Shown: positions 16,684 to 25,725 of the stretch, piece after piece
Layout of the letters: every line of letters begins with the position of its first letter
How positions within the stretch are numbered: position 1 is the first letter of the stretch
Source of the DNA: DASUNQ01 sp035536455
Lineage (GTDB): Bacteria > Acidobacteriota > Thermoanaerobaculia > Multivoradales > UBA5704
Direction of reading: 5' to 3'
Length of the DNA stretch: 64,000 nt
Assembly (NCBI GenBank): GCA_035536455.1
Contig: DATLOC010000041.1
Coordinates: 62,001 to 126,000 of the forward strand
Position numbers and translations under genes: made by a program
Notes under the pieces: generated by a model
What the model saw: the letters and a program-made list of their open reading frames with translations, nothing else
Told to the model about the DNA's origin: nothing
The model's database searches: none

Positions 16684-16971
16684 GTGAACATTCGTCCGCT
16701 ACACGATCGGGTGGTCGTCCAGCGCGTCGAGCAGGAGGAGCAGGTGCGCGGCGGCATCATCATCCCGGACACCGCCAAAGAGAAGCCGCAGGAGGCCAAG
16801 GTGGTCGCGGTCGGCCCCGGCAAGTTCGACGACGACGGCAAGCGCATGCCGATGGACGTCAAGGAGGGGGACCGGGTCCTGATCGGCAAGTACTCGGGCA
16901 GCGAGATCAAGCTGGAGGACGAGGACTACGTCATCCTGCGCGAGGACGAGATCCTCGCCGTCGTCGCCTGA
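16684..16971 (+). CDS. groES: Co-chaperonin GroES
   Basis: 95 residues from GTG 16684, preceded by a strong AAAGGAGG site. The sequence is a full GroES: NIRPLHDRVVVQRVEQEEQV, the mobile loop GGIIIPDTAKEKPQEAKVVA and the end DYVILREDEILAVVA. It caps the GroEL ring and acts with it in ATP-driven folding of cytoplasmic proteins. It is the first gene of groESL, 49 bp before groEL, under the sigma-70 promoter and CIRCE at 16551-16608, so heat-shock control by HrcA is expected. Confidence 0.98.
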   Translation: MNIRPLHDRVVVQRVEQEEQVRGGIIIPDTAKEKPQEAKVVAVGPGKFDDDGKRMPMDVKEGDRVLIGKYSGSEIKLEDEDYVILREDEILAVVA

Positions 16972-17020
16972 GCCGGCGCGCTTACTCAACGACCGTAACG
17001 AAGCACGAGGAGAACAAGTC

Positions 17021-18658
<1,638 letters not shown>

Positions 18659-18690
18659 ACCGCACCACCACCTTCACGCGGCACCACGAG

Positions 18691-18728
18691 CGGCCGGCCC
18701 GGGCAACCCGGGCCGGCCGTTTCGTTTG
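18691..18728 (+). terminator. Rho-independent terminator of groESL
   Basis: A 13-bp perfect stem, CGGCCGGCCCGGG / CCCGGGCCGGCCG (18691-18703 and 18707-18719), with a CAA loop is followed by TTTCGTTT. It starts 33 bp after the groEL stop. Confidence 0.9.
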
Positions 18729-18801
18729 GTTCACGGACGTGGCCAAAGTCCCCAAGCTGCCACGACCAGCTTGGCTCTGTTGAGAGTATCCTCCAGCTAC
18801 G

Positions 18802-19713
18802 ATGGCCTTTCTTCTCTTCATGGACGAGAGCGGTGGAGATCTCAGAGATTCGCCGCGAGAGGTGCTCGCCGGAATCGCCATTGAAGACCGTGACCTCTGG
18901 AACTTCATCACTGCGGTGCAAGCTGCGGAGGTGGACTTCTTCGGCCGGCGCATTTCGGAAGGCGCCCTCGAGCTCAAGGGTAAAAAACTGCTCAAGGCCA
19001 AGGTATTTCGTCTGGCGGCACAGCTGCCCGCCATCGATGCCGAGCGCCGGCGACAGCTAGCCCTTTCCTGCCTTCAGCGTGGTGAGCAAGCAGGAGGCGA
19101 TCCGGGAGGCGGAAATCCCACCCGTGAAGAGCTTACGGCGCTGGCTCAAGCGAAGATCGCCTTTGTGGAGCAGGTCTTTGTCCTCTGCGCAAGATTCCAG
19201 GGCCGCGCCTTCGCGAGCATCGTCCCGCGCGACGCGCCACGTACAGCGGGCGACTTTCTCCGCAAGGACTACGCTTATCTCTTTGAGCGGTATTTTTACT
19301 TCCTGGAGGATCGTGGAGCGGACACGCAGGGGCTTGTAATCTTCGATGAGCTAGAGAAGGCAGCTAGTCACGTGCTTCTCGATCAGATGGCGCGCTACTT
19401 TCGCGAAACCGGCAAGGGGAGAATGCGAGCCGCTCGCGTTGTGCCCGAGCCCTTCTTCGTCCATAGCGACTTGACGACCGCGATCCAGGTGGCGGATCTG
19501 ATCGCCTATGTGACTGCTTGGGGGGTGGCCTTAGGACCGGCTGATGAACTCCAGTTACCTCCCCGGCCGGAGCTTGCAGCTCTCGGCAGGCGAGCCTGCG
19601 AACTCCGGTATCGCGCCGTCCGGGCGCTTCCCAACTTTCCTGAGTTCGTGATCTGGAGCTTTGCGCTAATCGACGATCTGCGACCCTACCGAGAGCAAAT
19701 GGGGCCACTATAA
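18802..19713 (+). CDS. DUF3800 domain protein
   Basis: 303 residues. The N-terminal FLLFMDESGGD carries the conserved Asp/Glu of DUF3800, and LVIFDELEKAASH and HSDLTTAIQVADLIAYV are the other family motifs; together they suggest an RNase-H-like nuclease fold. DUF3800 proteins are often found in accessory or mobile DNA, and their function is not established. GC and codon use are lower than in groEL (e.g. many TTT/CTC mixtures), consistent with later acquisition. The gene stands alone between the groESL terminator and an antitoxin-like gene. No signal peptide. Confidence 0.85.
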   Translation: MAFLLFMDESGGDLRDSPREVLAGIAIEDRDLWNFITAVQAAEVDFFGRRISEGALELKGKKLLKAKVFRLAAQLPAIDAERRRQLALSCLQRGEQAGGDPGGGNPTREELTALAQAKIAFVEQVFVLCARFQGRAFASIVPRDAPRTAGDFLRKDYAYLFERYFYFLEDRGADTQGLVIFDELEKAASHVLLDQMARYFRETGKGRMRAARVVPEPFFVHSDLTTAIQVADLIAYVTAWGVALGPADELQLPPRPELAALGRRACELRYRAVRALPNFPEFVIWSFALIDDLRPYREQMGPL

Positions 19714-19857
19714 GGAAAAAGGCAATGCCGGCCAAGCCGACAAAGCCTCCACGAGGAGCATAGCAGATCAGAGCTCATGCTGCATGCCCAATCCGAAGCC
19801 ACGTCGCGTCACGCGACGCACCTATCACGAGGTAGGGTAGGAGAGGTGAAGGAGCCA

Positions 19858-20136
19858 ATGACGAAAACTGTTCGGGCCACCTTCGACGGCGAAGTGCTGC
19901 GTCCCGAAGAGACCCTTCCGCTCGCTCCGAATACGCGGGTCTTGATCACCGTGGAGACGGAATCGGCGGTCGTTCAATCCCCACGGTCGTTCCTCGACAC
20001 TGCGAGGTCGCTAAACCTCAAGGGCCCCGCCGACTGGTCTGAGCGACGCAATGGTGTGCCGCTGCTGCCACGACGGCCGAAGGGGAGCGCTCGGCCGACG
20101 ATGGAGCTCGTCAATCGGCTCCGCGACAAGCCATGA
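19858..20136 (+). CDS. Antitoxin-like protein (AF2212/DUF104-type N-terminus) without a toxin
   Basis: 92 residues from ATG 19858, preceded by GGTGAAGGAG. The start, MTKTVRATFDGEVLRPEETL then PLAPNTRVLITVE, is typical of AF2212-like antitoxins, followed by SFLDTARSLNLKGPADWSER. The end, NGVPLLPRRPKG and MELVNRLRDKP, looks like the tail of a different antitoxin type, so this may be a fusion made by deletion. A VapC-like toxin would normally start at the stop codon; only a 28-codon frame is there. Regulatory DNA binding is likely if it is still functional. Confidence 0.65.
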   Translation: MTKTVRATFDGEVLRPEETLPLAPNTRVLITVETESAVVQSPRSFLDTARSLNLKGPADWSERRNGVPLLPRRPKGSARPTMELVNRLRDKP

Positions 20137-20219
20137 CGGCCATTTTCAATCGCCGCATTCCGCTCGCCGCCGTCGTTGAGACCGAGCACGAGCACCTCGA
20201 AGTCATTCTGACTAGCTAG
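20133..20219 (+). CDS. Very short ORF overlapping the antitoxin-like gene (possible toxin remnant)
   Basis: Twenty-eight residues beginning at an ATG that overlaps the antitoxin stop (ATGA). It reads TAIFNRRIPLAAVVETEHEH then LEVILTS. Its position is that of a toxin gene in a TA pair, but it is far too short for a PIN domain and no PIN motif is visible. Its end overlaps the MFS gene on the other strand by 4 bp. It may simply be chance. Confidence 0.2.
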   Translation: MTAIFNRRIPLAAVVETEHEHLEVILTS

Positions 20220-21772
20220 GCGTTGCCCATCGTTTCACCCAACGGCTCGCCGGCGGCCCTAGCTCGCTGCCACCTGGTCTCTTCGTCGCGGGCGAGGTGG
20301 CGGGCGGCGGCGAGGAGGCAGGCGAGGGCGGCGGCGTTGGCGAGGAGGGCCCAGAGGAGGGCGGGGCGCAGGTCGCCGAAGGCGACGGAGAGGCGGCCGA
20401 TCGTGTAGGGGCCGAGCGCCAGGCCGATGAAGGTCACGACCAGAAGGAACGTCGCCGCGGCGACGGCGCGCATGCGCGGCAGGACGAGGTCTTGCACCGT
20501 CGAGGCGCCGGGGCCGAGCCAGAGCGCGGTCGTGACGTAGAACGGGAAGCTGGCGGCGTAGGCCCAGGGGAGGCTCGGCGCGGCGAGGAGCGCCAGGGCG
20601 CACGGGATCGGCAGGACGGCGTTCGCCATCGCTACCTGCAGGCGGCCGGTCGGCGAGCGCCGCCGCAGCCGGTCGGCGAGGAGGCCGCCCAGGGTCACCC
20701 CCAGCCAGCCGCCGGCCGCCGCGATGCCGCCGAGGACGAGGCCCGCTTCGGCCAGGTCGGCACCGTGAACGCGGATCAACAGCGGCGCGATCCAGAAGCC
20801 GTAGCCGTAGCCGGTGAAGGACAGCAGGCCGCAGGCGAGGGCGACGCCCCCGAGCGACCGGCTGCGGAAGATGAGGGCGGAGGCGGCCGGGTCGCGCAGC
20901 GCCAGCGACTGCGCCCAGGAGAAGACCGCGTAGGCGCCGAGCCCCAGCGAGAGCCACTGCGCCGGATTGCCCAGGAGGCGGGTGAGGAGCGTGGCGAGCG
21001 CCAGCGCGCCGGCGGCGGCGAGGAGGTTCGCCGCGAGCGCCCGCCGCCGGGCCCGCAGCCTGAGCAGGTTCAAGAAGGTGAGCGGCGGCAGGACCGCCGC
21101 GAGCTCGTGCCCGAAAGCGCGCCAGGGGTGGGGCTCCGGCGGCGTCACGGCGCCCTCCGTCTCCCCGCGGCGCGGCTCGCGCAGCGTCGCCACCCAGAGC
21201 GCCAGCAGGAGCCCCGGCAGCCCCGCGGCAAGGAACGCCACCTGCCAGCCGCGCAGCCCGAAGGGCGGCGCGGCGCCCGCCCAGGCGGCGTCCCAGCGGT
21301 CGACGACGAGCCCGCCGATCCCCAGCCCGAGACCGGCGCCGAGATAGATGCCGCTCGAGTAGATCGCCAGCGCCGTGGCGCGGCGGGCGCGCGGGAAGTA
21401 GTCGGAGAGGAGTGAATAGGCCGCCGGGCTGGCGCTCGCCTCGCCGACGCCGACGCCTATCCTGGCCAGCGCGAGCTGCGGGAAGCTCCGCGCCAGCCCC
21501 GAGAGCGCGGTCATGGCGCTCCAGGCGGCGAGGCCCCAGGCGATCAGCCGCCGGCGGTCCCAGACGTCGGCCAGCCGCCCGAGCGGGATGCCGAAGACGG
21601 CGTAGAAGACGGCGAAGGCGGTGCCGTAGAGGTAGCCCATCTGCGCGTCGCTGACGCCGAGGTCGGCCTTGATGCGCTCGGCGAGGATCGAGAGGATCTG
21701 GCGGTCGAGGAAGTTGAAGACGTAGACGACGACCAGGACGCCGAGGACGTAGCGCGGGTAGCGGCCGGTCAT
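20216..21772 (-). CDS. Major facilitator superfamily transporter (Spinster-like)
   Basis: 518 residues with about twelve hydrophobic segments. It opens with YVLGVLVVVYVFNFLDRQIL and the A-motif-like GIPLGRLADVWDRRRLI, followed by RIGVGVGEASASPAAYSLLS, characteristic of the Spinster/major facilitator branch. A central loop of ~80 residues (REPRRGETEGAV ...) separates the two six-helix halves. Inner-membrane exporter or importer of unknown substrate; no neighbouring catabolic gene points to one. It is transcribed alone on the minus strand, with a 189-bp gap to the divergent Xre gene. Confidence 0.88.
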   Translation of the reverse strand: MTGRYPRYVLGVLVVVYVFNFLDRQILSILAERIKADLGVSDAQMGYLYGTAFAVFYAVFGIPLGRLADVWDRRRLIAWGLAAWSAMTALSGLARSFPQLALARIGVGVGEASASPAAYSLLSDYFPRARRATALAIYSSGIYLGAGLGLGIGGLVVDRWDAAWAGAAPPFGLRGWQVAFLAAGLPGLLLALWVATLREPRRGETEGAVTPPEPHPWRAFGHELAAVLPPLTFLNLLRLRARRRALAANLLAAAGALALATLLTRLLGNPAQWLSLGLGAYAVFSWAQSLALRDPAASALIFRSRSLGGVALACGLLSFTGYGYGFWIAPLLIRVHGADLAEAGLVLGGIAAAGGWLGVTLGGLLADRLRRRSPTGRLQVAMANAVLPIPCALALLAAPSLPWAYAASFPFYVTTALWLGPGASTVQDLVLPRMRAVAAATFLLVVTFIGLALGPYTIGRLSVAFGDLRPALLWALLANAAALACLLAAARHLARDEETRWQRARAAGEPLGETMGNA

Positions 21773-21896
21773 GGCGCCGGATCATCACACCGTTGCCCCG
21801 CGGCCGAGCGGTCGGACGTAATTTCTTCGGCTCAGCGGCACAAAGATTGACGGAATGCGGAGAAAATTCCTTGCACCAGTAACCTGGTTCTTCGCG

Positions 21897-21921
21897 TAAG
21901 TCACTCATCCAAAAGCACTTA
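21897..21921 (+). promoter_or_regulatory. Candidate operator upstream of the first Xre gene
   Basis: TAAGTCACTC ... CACTTAGACTTGCAA. The arms TAAGT and ACTTA are inverted with a 15-bp spacer, 41 bp before the start codon. The same arms, spacing and flanking bases (CACTTAGrCTTGyAA) recur at 22509-22533 before the second Xre gene. Confidence 0.5.
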
Positions 21922-21961
21922 GACTTGCAATAGCGGGGTGCCGCGCGGTAGATTGCGCGGC

Positions 21962-22432
21962 GTGTTCGAGCTCATCGGCGAGACCCTGCGGCGGCTCCGC
22001 AAAGAGAGCGGGAAGACCCTCGCCCAGCTCGGGTCGGAGGCCCAGGTCGGCAAGGGGCAGCTCTCGCGTATCGAGAACGGCAAGCAGGAGGCCACCTTCG
22101 GCACCCTCGAGCGGGTGCTCAAGGCGCACGGCGTCTCGCGCCAGGACTTCTTCCACCGCTACGACCTGGTCGAGGCCGAGGCATCGGCGCTGCGCCGCGG
22201 CCGGCGGCCGACGCGCGAGGGGACGCACGATGCCTACCCGGTAGCGCCGACCTCGCGCTGGCCCAGCGAGCTGCGCGACGCGCTCGCCCAGATCGAGTCG
22301 TTCGTCGAGACCAGCCTGCGCGAGGCGCAGCCGCTGGCGCAGGGGATGGTCGAGATCGGCGAAGTGGTGGTGGTCTTCCGTGTCCTACCCAAGGGCTCGG
22401 AGCAAGTGCCGAAACCGGCCCGAAAGAGCTGA
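21962..22432 (+). CDS. Xre-family HTH regulator
   Basis: 156 residues from GTG 21962, chosen because the protein then aligns with the start of the next Xre protein; an upstream ATG (21938) would add eight non-conserved residues. The Cro/C1 HTH spans ~4-60: IGETLRRLRKESGKTLAQLG, GKGQLSRIENGKQEATFGTL. The C-terminal half (SELRDALAQIESFVETSLRE) is helical and not recognisable. It shares layout and an upstream palindrome with the gene 140 bp downstream, so the pair probably regulates itself. Confidence 0.82.
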   Translation: MFELIGETLRRLRKESGKTLAQLGSEAQVGKGQLSRIENGKQEATFGTLERVLKAHGVSRQDFFHRYDLVEAEASALRRGRRPTREGTHDAYPVAPTSRWPSELRDALAQIESFVETSLREAQPLAQGMVEIGEVVVVFRVLPKGSEQVPKPARKS

Positions 22433-22508
22433 TCTCTACAACCAAGAGCCGTGTGAGTGCGGTTGAACACGCGCTTCGATGCGCGGAACGGCACCAACGC
22501 TCTTCCGC

Positions 22509-22533
22509 TAAGTCATTCCTGATGAGACACTTA
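22509..22533 (+). promoter_or_regulatory. Candidate operator upstream of the second Xre gene
   Basis: TAAGTCATTC ... CACTTAGGCTTGTAA. The inverted arms extend to CTAAGT/ACTTAG with a 15-bp spacer between the five-base arms, exactly as at 21897-21921. It ends 39 bp before the ATG, placing it over the likely promoter. Confidence 0.5.
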
Positions 22534-22572
22534 GGCTTGTAAGCCGGGCTCGGCTTCGGCTACATTCCGCAC

Positions 22573-23034
22573 ATGTTCGGCAACCTGGGGCGCACTCTCC
22601 GGCTGCTGCGGGAGCTGCGCGACCTCAGCCAGGGGGAAGTGGCGCGCGAGGCCGGCATCGGCAAGAGCCAGCTCTCGAAGTACGAGAACGGCCGGGAGCT
22701 GCCGAAGCTGGAGTCGCTGGCGAAGGTGCTGAAAGTCCTCCGCCTCGGGCCCTACGAGTTCTTCTACACGATGCACCTGCTCGACCGGCGCGCCGCCGAC
22801 CTCGCCGCCGCCGCGGCACGTGGCGACGCCTATCCCACCGCCGAGGGGCCATCGGGCGAGATCCGCGACCAGGAGCTCCTGCTGCGCTCGCTCCACCCCG
22901 GCAACCCGCTCCTCCCCGGCGCCATGGACCAGGCCTTCTCCCGCGTCTGGGAGGACCTCCTCGGCGTCTACCGCCTGGTCTGCGAGCAGCGGCTGGCGGC
23001 CGGCCTGGCCGCGAGCGGCGAAGAGCCGAGCTAG
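22573..23034 (+). CDS. Xre-family HTH regulator, paralogue of the preceding one
   Basis: 153 residues. The HTH domain spans ~3-60 (LGRTLRLLRELRDLSQGEVA; GIGKSQLSKYENGRELPKLE). The remainder (EIRDQELLLRSLHPGNPLLP) is helical and shares only its general plan with the upstream protein. It ends overlapping the convergent DUF3891 gene by 4 bp. A shared upstream motif suggests cross- or auto-regulation with its neighbour. Targets unknown. Confidence 0.83.
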   Translation: MFGNLGRTLRLLRELRDLSQGEVAREAGIGKSQLSKYENGRELPKLESLAKVLKVLRLGPYEFFYTMHLLDRRAADLAAAAARGDAYPTAEGPSGEIRDQELLLRSLHPGNPLLPGAMDQAFSRVWEDLLGVYRLVCEQRLAAGLAASGEEPS

Positions 23035-23747
23035 GCCTCCTCCCCCAGCTCCGCCACCTTCAGCATCCAGCGCTCCCAGCGTGCGGCGGCGAGCTCGCCG
23101 CCGAGATCGGCGTCGCCAGCGTAGGCGCGGCGCGGGACGCGCCGGCAGGGGATCGCAAAGGTGGTCGTGCCGGCGAGCGGGAAGGGGTCGAGGACGAGCC
23201 GCCCGGGCGCCGGCCGCCCGGCGACGCCGTGCCGGTGGAACGGCTCCTGCCAGCGGCCGCAGGCGGCGAGCGAGGCGAGATCGGCGAGGTCGAGGAAGCG
23301 GTAGTCGGCGGCCAGCTCCTCCTCGCCGGCGCCGGTCGTGGCGAAGAGCTCGGCCGCCAGCTCGTCGAGGAGCGCGAAGAGCCCTTCCCAGACCGGCTCG
23401 CCGCGCCGCTCGCCGAAGAGCTGCAGGGCGTGGCGGACGATGAGGAGGGCCGCGTAGGGGCGGCTCCCCGCGTAGCGCGCGACGCCCCGCTCCCAGACCT
23501 CCACCCGGTCGGCGGCCGGGAGGCTAGTGAAGTCGTGCGGCCGGCCGCGCGCGGCGTCCCAGCGCGGCGCGGCGTCGGCCTCGCGCCAGCCGTTGTCGTG
23601 CTCGCGGGCGGCGAAGAGGAGGTCGTCGCGGCGCGGGTGGGCTGGGAGACCGTCGGCGCGCCACAGCGCGAGAAGCTCGCCGGAGAAGCGCGCGTGGTCG
23701 GGCTGGGTGACGAGAAAGAAGGCGTCGCCTTCGTCGACCACGATCAT
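23031..23747 (-). CDS. DUF3891 family protein
   Basis: 238 residues. It has the family hallmarks: VTQPDHARFSGELLALWRAD near the N-terminus, then FAAREHDNGW with conserved His/Asp, and VRHALQLFGER further on. Conserved His and Asp residues suggest a metal-dependent (HD-like) enzyme, but no activity is established for the family. It diverges from the creatininase-family gene with only 16 bp between the start codons, so their promoters must overlap coding sequence or one is transcribed from further away. Confidence 0.8.
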   Translation of the reverse strand: MIVVDEGDAFFLVTQPDHARFSGELLALWRADGLPAHPRRDDLLFAAREHDNGWREADAAPRWDAARGRPHDFTSLPAADRVEVWERGVARYAGSRPYAALLIVRHALQLFGERRGEPVWEGLFALLDELAAELFATTGAGEEELAADYRFLDLADLASLAACGRWQEPFHRHGVAGRPAPGRLVLDPFPLAGTTTFAIPCRRVPRRAYAGDADLGGELAAARWERWMLKVAELGEEA

Positions 23748-23763
23748 CGACTAGCATCCTCGC

Positions 23764-24525
23764 ATGCCCGTGCTGCGCATGGCGGAGCTGCCGTGGACGG
23801 AGATCGCGGCGCTCGACCGCGCTCGCTGCGTCGCGCTGCTGCCGGTGGGTGCGATCGAAGCGCACGGGCCGCACCTGCCGCTCGGCACGGACGTGGTGAT
23901 CGCCGAGGCGATGGCGGCGGCGGCGGCGGAGCGGCTGGACCTGCGCGGTGTCACCGCGCTGCTCCTCCCGGCGCTCGCCTATACCGCGGCACCGTTTGCG
24001 GCGGCGTTCGCGGGGACGCTCTCCCTCCGCCCCGAGACGGTGACCGAGACGGTCGTGGCCATCGGCCGCTCGCTGGCGGCCGCCGGCATCCCGCTTCTCG
24101 CCATCGCCAACGCGCACTTCGATCCCACCCACGTGCACGCGCTGCGCGCCGCCGCGGAAGAGCTGGGCAAGGAGGGGAAGATCGCCGTCGCCTTCCCGAA
24201 CCTCACGCGCCGCGCTCTCGCGGCGCGCCTGACCGAGGAGTTCCAGAGTGGCGCCTGCCACGCGGGGCGATACGAGGGCTCGCTCGTCCTCGCCTCCCGC
24301 CCGGACCTCGTGCGCGAGGACGTACAGCGAGCACTGCCGCCCCACCCGATCTCCTTGACGGCGGCGATGCGCGAAGGGAAGACGACCTTCGCCGAAGCCG
24401 GCGGCCCCGACGCCTACTTCGGCGACCCCGCCGCCGCCTCGCGCCAGGAGGGGGAGGCCACGCTCGACGTCCTCGCCGCGATCCTCGAAGAGGCCGTGCT
24501 CGCGGCCCTCGACATTCCTTGCTAA
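23764..24525 (+). CDS. Creatininase-family amidohydrolase
   Basis: 253 residues. The metal-binding signature of the creatininase superfamily is present: LPVGAIEAHGPHLPLGTDVV (Glu, His, Asp ligands), followed by ANAHFDPTHVHAL and AGRYEGSLVLASRP (Glu ligand). The superfamily hydrolyses C-N bonds of amides and cyclic amides; members include creatininase, MftE peptidase and the archaeal formamide hydrolase ArfB. It is the first gene of the aromatic-CoA catabolic run (10 bp to the next gene). It could be the N-formylkynurenine formamidase that the tryptophan pathway here otherwise lacks; that is inference from context. Confidence 0.83.
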   Translation: MPVLRMAELPWTEIAALDRARCVALLPVGAIEAHGPHLPLGTDVVIAEAMAAAAAERLDLRGVTALLLPALAYTAAPFAAAFAGTLSLRPETVTETVVAIGRSLAAAGIPLLAIANAHFDPTHVHALRAAAEELGKEGKIAVAFPNLTRRALAARLTEEFQSGACHAGRYEGSLVLASRPDLVREDVQRALPPHPISLTAAMREGKTTFAEAGGPDAYFGDPAAASRQEGEATLDVLAAILEEAVLAALDIPC

Positions 24526-24535
24526 CGTCGCCGCC

Positions 24536-25312
24536 GTGATTCTGGCGGGCCGTAAGGCGGTGGTGACGGGGGGCGGGCGCGGCATCGGCGCCGCGATCGG
24601 GCGGGCGCTGGCGGCCGAGGGGGCGGCGGTGCTCCTGGCGGCGCGCACGGCGGCGGACGTCGAGGGGCTGGCCGAGGAGCTGCGCGGCGGCGGCGCCGAG
24701 GCCTGGGGGATCGCCTGCGACGTCGCCGACCCCGAGCAGGTGCGCGCCCTCGCCGCGGCGGCGCGGGAGCGCTTCGGCCACGCCGACGTCCTGGTCAACA
24801 ACGCCGGCATCGCCACCTCGGCGCCGCTGCGCTCGATCACCCTCGAGACCTGGAACCGCGTCTTCGCGGTCAACGCCACCGGTACCTTCCTCTGCACCCA
24901 GGCGCTGCTCCCCGGCATGCTGGAGCGCGGCTGGGGGCGCGTCGTCAACGTCGCCTCCGTCGCCGGCCGCACCGCGGCGGCCTACATCGCCGCCTACGCC
25001 GCGTCGAAGCACGCGGTCGTCGGCTTCACCCGCGCGGTGGCCGCCGAGGTAGCGGCCTCCGGCGTCACCGTCAACGCCGTCTGCCCCGGCTACGTCGACA
25101 CCGGCATGACCGAGGAGTCGGTCGAGCGGATCGCCCAAAAGACCGGGCGCTCGCGCGAGGAGGCGCTGGAAGGGCTGCGCCGCCAGTCGCCGCAGCGCCG
25201 CCTGATGGAGCCGGAGGAGGTGGCCTACCTGGTCGTGGCGCTCTGCGACGAGCGGGCGCGCGGCGTCAACGGCCAGGCGATCGTCCTCGACGGCGGAGCG
25301 CTGCTGGCGTGA
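24536..25312 (+). CDS. Short-chain dehydrogenase/reductase (likely 3-hydroxyacyl-CoA dehydrogenase step)
   Basis: 258 residues from GTG 24536. A classical SDR: the nucleotide-binding TGGGRGIGAAIGRAL, NNAGIA, the catalytic Ser in VVNVASVAG, YAASK (Tyr/Lys), and the end NGQAIVLDGGALLA. It uses NAD(P). In this operon, beside enoyl-CoA hydratase and acyl-CoA dehydrogenase, a 3-hydroxyacyl-CoA oxidation in breakdown of the dearomatised anthraniloyl-CoA ring is the natural role. It overlaps the next gene by 4 bp (GTGA), suggesting translational coupling. Confidence 0.88.
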   Translation: MILAGRKAVVTGGGRGIGAAIGRALAAEGAAVLLAARTAADVEGLAEELRGGGAEAWGIACDVADPEQVRALAAAARERFGHADVLVNNAGIATSAPLRSITLETWNRVFAVNATGTFLCTQALLPGMLERGWGRVVNVASVAGRTAAAYIAAYAASKHAVVGFTRAVAAEVAASGVTVNAVCPGYVDTGMTEESVERIAQKTGRSREEALEGLRRQSPQRRLMEPEEVAYLVVALCDERARGVNGQAIVLDGGALLA

Positions 25313-25722
25313 GCGACGGCTTCCTGCGCGCCGTCGAGCCGCCGGGCTTCCCGCCGGCGCGCGGCTACTCGCACGGCCTGCTCGCACCGGCCGGCGGCCG
25401 GCTCCTCTTCGTCGCCGGGCAGATCGGCTGGGACGCGGAAGGCAAGCTCGTGGGCGATTCCTTCGTCGCCCAGTTCGGCCGCGCGCTCGCCAACGTCGCC
25501 GCCGTGGTGCGCGCCGCCGGCGGCGCTCCCGAGCACCTGGCGCGCCTCACCGTCTTCGTCACCGACCGCCGCGAGTACCTGGCCGACCTCGCCGCCGTCG
25601 GCGAGGCCTACCGCGCGGTCATGGGGCGGCACTACCCGGCGATGGCGCTCCTCGAGGTGAGCGGCCTCCTCGAGCCGGGAGCCAGGGTGGAGATCGAAGG
25701 GACGGCGGTCCTCCCCGCCTGA
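25309..25722 (+). CDS. RidA/YjgF-family enamine deaminase
   Basis: 137 residues from GTG 25309. RidA fold signature: LLFVAGQIGWDAEGKLVGDS, LTVFVTDRREYLADLA and YPAMALLEVSGLLEPGARVE (family ending with the substrate-binding Arg/Glu region). RidA proteins hydrolyse reactive enamines or imines to ketones plus ammonia. In an anthraniloyl-CoA operon the reduced ring product carries an enamine nitrogen, so RidA fits removal of the amino group. Function assigned from family; the specific substrate is inferred. Confidence 0.88.
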   Translation: MSDGFLRAVEPPGFPPARGYSHGLLAPAGGRLLFVAGQIGWDAEGKLVGDSFVAQFGRALANVAAVVRAAGGAPEHLARLTVFVTDRREYLADLAAVGEAYRAVMGRHYPAMALLEVSGLLEPGARVEIEGTAVLPA

Positions 25723-25725
25723 GCC

